Below are positions 11,995 through 14,737 of a stretch of 14,737 nucleotides of DNA, piece by piece (positions within the stretch are counted from its first letter, which is position 1; every line of letters begins with the position of its first letter). The stretch is from Bacteroidaceae bacterium (GTDB lineage: Bacteria > Bacteroidota > Bacteroidia > Bacteroidales > Bacteroidaceae), in NCBI GenBank assembly GCA_900768625.1, contig CAAGDO010000246.1, positions 1 through 14,737 of the forward strand, written 5' to 3'. The notes below the pieces were generated by a model. That model searched no databases, had not been told where the DNA came from, and saw only the letters and a program-made list of their open reading frames with translations. The position numbers were made by a program, and so were the translations under genes.

Positions 11995-14737
11995 CCGCAA
12001 ACAGAGGCTGAGGGACAACATCGAGGCGATACGGACGGCATTCCTCCTTGACAGGGAACAGCGCACACCCACCGCACGCGAACGGCTCTTGTTAGAGCGT
12101 TATTGCGGTTTCGGGGGACTGAAGAGCATACTCAACCCTGCAAGGGAACTGACGGATGCCGTCCACTGGGCGAAGTCCGACCTCGAACTGTTTGCCCCTA
12201 CCGTGGAACTGCACAGGTTGCTGCGGGAGAACACAAAAGACGAGACGGAGTACAAACGGTATATGGATGCCATGAAGCAGTCCGTGCTGACCGCCTTCTA
12301 TACCCCGCCGGAGATAACCGGGACCATCGCGGACGTGCTGCATGAACACGGCATCCGTCCCGACCGGGTGCTGGAGCCGTCGGCAGGTGTCGGTGCATTC
12401 GTGGACGCCGTGCTGGAGAACAGACCGGACGCGGACATCATGGCTTTTGAGAAAGACCTGATGACGGGCAAGATACTGAAGCACCTGCATCCCGGACAGA
12501 AAGTAAGGGTACAGGGCTTCGAGAAGATAGAAAAGCCGTTCATGAACCATTTTGATTTGGCTGTCTCCAATATACCGTTTGGCGATGTGGCGGTGTTCGA
12601 CCCGGAATTTTCGGGCAGCAAGGATCCTGCAAGGCACTCGGCGGCACGGACGATACACAATTACTTTTTCCTGAAAAGCCTTGACGCGGTGCGTGAAGGC
12701 GGAATCGTGGCGTTCATCACCTCGCAGGGGGTACTGGATGCCCCGACCAACGCGCCCATACGCGAGTATATGATGAACCATACCAATCTGGTGGGCGTAG
12801 CCCGCCTGCCGAACAACCTCTTTACGGATAACGCGGGAACGGAGGTGGGCAGCGACCTGATTATCCTGCAAAAGAACAGCGGAAAGAATGGTGAACTGTA
12901 TTACAACGAAAAACTCTTCGTGCAGACCGAACAGACCCCTATCGGCACTTCCGTAAATGGGTATGTATGGAGCATCGGCTCGCTTTCACACACGGATTTG
13001 ATCAGAAGTACCGACCCGTACGGGAAACCAGCCTATAAACTCCTGCACCGTGGGGACATCGCACAACTGGCGGAAGACTTGCGGGAGCATCTGAAAATAG
13101 AACTGCAACAACTTGACAGGAAACTGTATGAGAAACACAGCCTGCATCCGACAAAGGAGGAAAGCACGGCTGCGGAAGTGCAACCTGCTCCGAAAACAGA
13201 AAAGGTATCACCTTCTGTAATAGCCCCCGTTTCTGTAATTGAGCCTGTCAAGGGAGTGGAGAAGCCGCAGGCACAGCCCATAGAGGAAAAGCCGGAGATT
13301 GAGCCGCGCCAACCCAACCATTCGTCAGCCGTGCAGCTTACCCTGCTCGACCTTTGGGGTATGCCCATAGAGGAACCGGCAAAAAAGAAAAAGGCAGCGA
13401 AAAAGGAAAGCAAGCCGAAGCCTATGCCGTCCACGCCTAAACCGCAGGTCAAAGTTACTCCACCCGTTGAAGCCGCCAAGCCGGTAAACGGTAATAAGGA
13501 AGAAAAGCCGGAAAATGCCGAAAAGCCAAACGACCCGGACGACATTTACGCCACTCTGGATTGGGAAACCAATCCTCCCATCAACGGCTTCTATGAGACA
13601 ATGATGAGTCTGACAGCGGAACGGCGCAAGGCCCTACGGCTTGAGGCAGAACGGCACAGGCAGGAACAACTGAAAAAGATGGGTATCAAAGACACGTTGA
13701 ACCCTGCTTTTGCGCCTTCTTCGGACAATATGGATAAAAAGCCGGAACAAACGGAAGAAATAAAGCAACCTGAAACACCGGCAGAAGTTGTGCCTACTTC
13801 CGAAACGGTTGCCACTTCCCTGTTCCCGGAATTTGAAACGGAAAAGCCGAAAAAAGAAGCCCTCGACCTTACGCCGCGTCCCTATCACCGCACGCCGGAA
13901 ATGCACCTGCGTGAAGGGTCGCTGGTGGCAAACAGGGCACGCGACATCGGTTATCTGAAGGACATTACTCCCTACGGTGCAACCTTCCAGCCGCTTGGAC
14001 TAACCGGTTATCAGAAAGAGAAAGCGTTGCTGTATGTATCGCTCCGTGACGCATACGAGCGGTTGTACCGCTATGAATCGAACAGACGTGAGGAAAATGT
14101 ACCTTGGCGTGAACACCTGAACACCTGTTACGACGAGTTTGTCATGCGTTATGGCAACCTCAACGCCAAACAGAACGTGAAACTGGTGATGATGGACGCC
14201 GGAGGGCGCGACATCCTTTCGCTGGAACGTGCGGAGGACGGCAAGTTCGTCAAAGCGGACATCTTCGACCGTCCCGTTTCCTTCTCGGTGGAGAACCATG
14301 CCAACGTCGGTTCTCCGGAAGAAGCCTTGTCTGCATCGCTCAACAAGTATGGTACGGTCAATCTCAACTATATGCGGGGGATAACAGACAGTACGGAAGA
14401 GGAGCTTCTCAATGCCCTCAAGGGGCGTATCTTCTACAATCCGCTCGTAACCGGTTACGAGATTAAAGACCGCTTCATCGCGGGAAACGTGATAGAGAAG
14501 GCGGAGCGTATAGAGGCATGGATGGAAAATAATCTGGAAAGCGAAAGATTGCCGGAAGTGAAACAGGCTTTGGAGGCTTTGAAGGAAGCCGAGCCGCAGC
14601 GTATCGCCTTTGAAGACCTCGACTTCAACTTCGGTGAACGCTGGATTCCCACGGGCGTGTATGCCGCCTACATGAGCCATCTTTTCGACACGGACGTGAA
14701 AATCGCCTATTCCGCCAGCATGGACGAGTTTTCCGTG
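11984..14737 (+). CDS. N6-adenine methylase-type ICE protein, partial
   Basis: The frame is open from the ATG at 11984 to the window edge: 918 residues seen, C-terminus missing. An N-terminal segment holds RYCGFGGL (39-46). A methyltransferase core follows: YTPPEI (106-111), SAM-binding motif EPSAGVGAF (131-139) and motif IV as NIPFGD (196-201), where the usual NPPY/F has Ile at the second place. Residues about 395-640 are a Pro/Lys/Glu-rich, probably disordered linker with QLTLLDLW (451-458) and SLFPEF (612-617). From about 640 a new folded region begins (YHRTPEMHLREGSLVANRAR). In known relatives a SNF2-type helicase lies further on, as in phage P1 DarB, an antirestriction protein; the helicase is not visible here. 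The altered motif IV may be normal for this clade. Likely role: protection or processing of transferred ICE DNA. Coupled to the DUF1896 gene by an 11-bp overlap. Confidence 0.88.
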   Translation, partial: MAFNRKQRLRDNIEAIRTAFLLDREQRTPTARERLLLERYCGFGGLKSILNPARELTDAVHWAKSDLELFAPTVELHRLLRENTKDETEYKRYMDAMKQSVLTAFYTPPEITGTIADVLHEHGIRPDRVLEPSAGVGAFVDAVLENRPDADIMAFEKDLMTGKILKHLHPGQKVRVQGFEKIEKPFMNHFDLAVSNIPFGDVAVFDPEFSGSKDPARHSAARTIHNYFFLKSLDAVREGGIVAFITSQGVLDAPTNAPIREYMMNHTNLVGVARLPNNLFTDNAGTEVGSDLIILQKNSGKNGELYYNEKLFVQTEQTPIGTSVNGYVWSIGSLSHTDLIRSTDPYGKPAYKLLHRGDIAQLAEDLREHLKIELQQLDRKLYEKHSLHPTKEESTAAEVQPAPKTEKVSPSVIAPVSVIEPVKGVEKPQAQPIEEKPEIEPRQPNHSSAVQLTLLDLWGMPIEEPAKKKKAAKKESKPKPMPSTPKPQVKVTPPVEAAKPVNGNKEEKPENAEKPNDPDDIYATLDWETNPPINGFYETMMSLTAERRKALRLEAERHRQEQLKKMGIKDTLNPAFAPSSDNMDKKPEQTEEIKQPETPAEVVPTSETVATSLFPEFETEKPKKEALDLTPRPYHRTPEMHLREGSLVANRARDIGYLKDITPYGATFQPLGLTGYQKEKALLYVSLRDAYERLYRYESNRREENVPWREHLNTCYDEFVMRYGNLNAKQNVKLVMMDAGGRDILSLERAEDGKFVKADIFDRPVSFSVENHANVGSPEEALSASLNKYGTVNLNYMRGITDSTEEELLNALKGRIFYNPLVTGYEIKDRFIAGNVIEKAERIEAWMENNLESERLPEVKQALEALKEAEPQRIAFEDLDFNFGERWIPTGVYAAYMSHLFDTDVKIAYSASMDEFSV

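Noticed and set aside
12092..12871. 259-codon open frame antisense to the methylase gene
   Set aside because: Overlaps the methyltransferase motifs on the other strand, which have clear family support.

Overview
The window looks like DNA from a member of the Bacteroidales (Bacteroides/Prevotella group). The host-like part carries Bacteroidales-type promoters (TTTG, 19 bp, TAnnTTTG), a secreted family 95 glycoside hydrolase and a CAU-anticodon tRNA. Everything from about 4 kb to the right edge matches the left end of an integrative conjugative element (ICE) of the CTnDOT/CTnERL class. Genus cannot be fixed from the sequence alone.

Layout. 1-411: non-coding, with a large imperfect palindrome (4-102) and a well-formed promoter (323-353). 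412-2880: exported GH95 alpha-L-fucosidase, followed by a strong hairpin terminator. 3011-3197: promoter, tRNA-Met(CAU) and terminator. 3200-3920: AT-richer island with a leftward small lipoprotein gene, short iteron-like repeats and inverted repeats beside the tRNA. 4018-4346: a sequence matching the CTnDOT-family core target (GTANNTTTGC, here on the minus strand) and a GTTAC/GTAAC-rich segment, proposed as attL with its arm sites. 4347-5582: tyrosine recombinase with the residue numbering of IntDOT (Ser259, Lys287, His345, Arg348, Tyr381). 5595-5957: small RhuM-like protein. 5976-6024: bidirectional terminator. 6037-6668: two leftward excisionase-like helix-turn-helix genes. 6669-6878: divergent control region with a perfect 17-bp palindrome. 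6879-11373: a rightward operon equivalent to the CTnDOT excision operon (xis2c, xis2d, orf3, exc/topoisomerase III). 11453-11482: intrinsic terminator. 11542-14737: a DUF1896 gene overlapping a very large N6-adenine methylase-type protein that runs off the edge.

How the parts work together (inference from the CTnDOT model). Int joins the ICE end to GTANNTTTGC chromosomal sites. The two small DNA-bending proteins plus the topoisomerase-like Exc turn the reaction toward excision. The large methylase-type protein probably acts after transfer, for example in protecting or processing incoming DNA.

Most interesting observations: the two leftward HTH genes are a mirror-image copy of the xis2c-xis2d pair, in the same transcriptional order, around one palindromic operator; the methylase carries an altered motif IV (NIPF) and two possible sliding-clamp-binding peptides in a disordered linker; and the lipoprotein gene is bracketed by a near-identical 15-bp repeat next to a tRNA, suggesting a second, older insertion.
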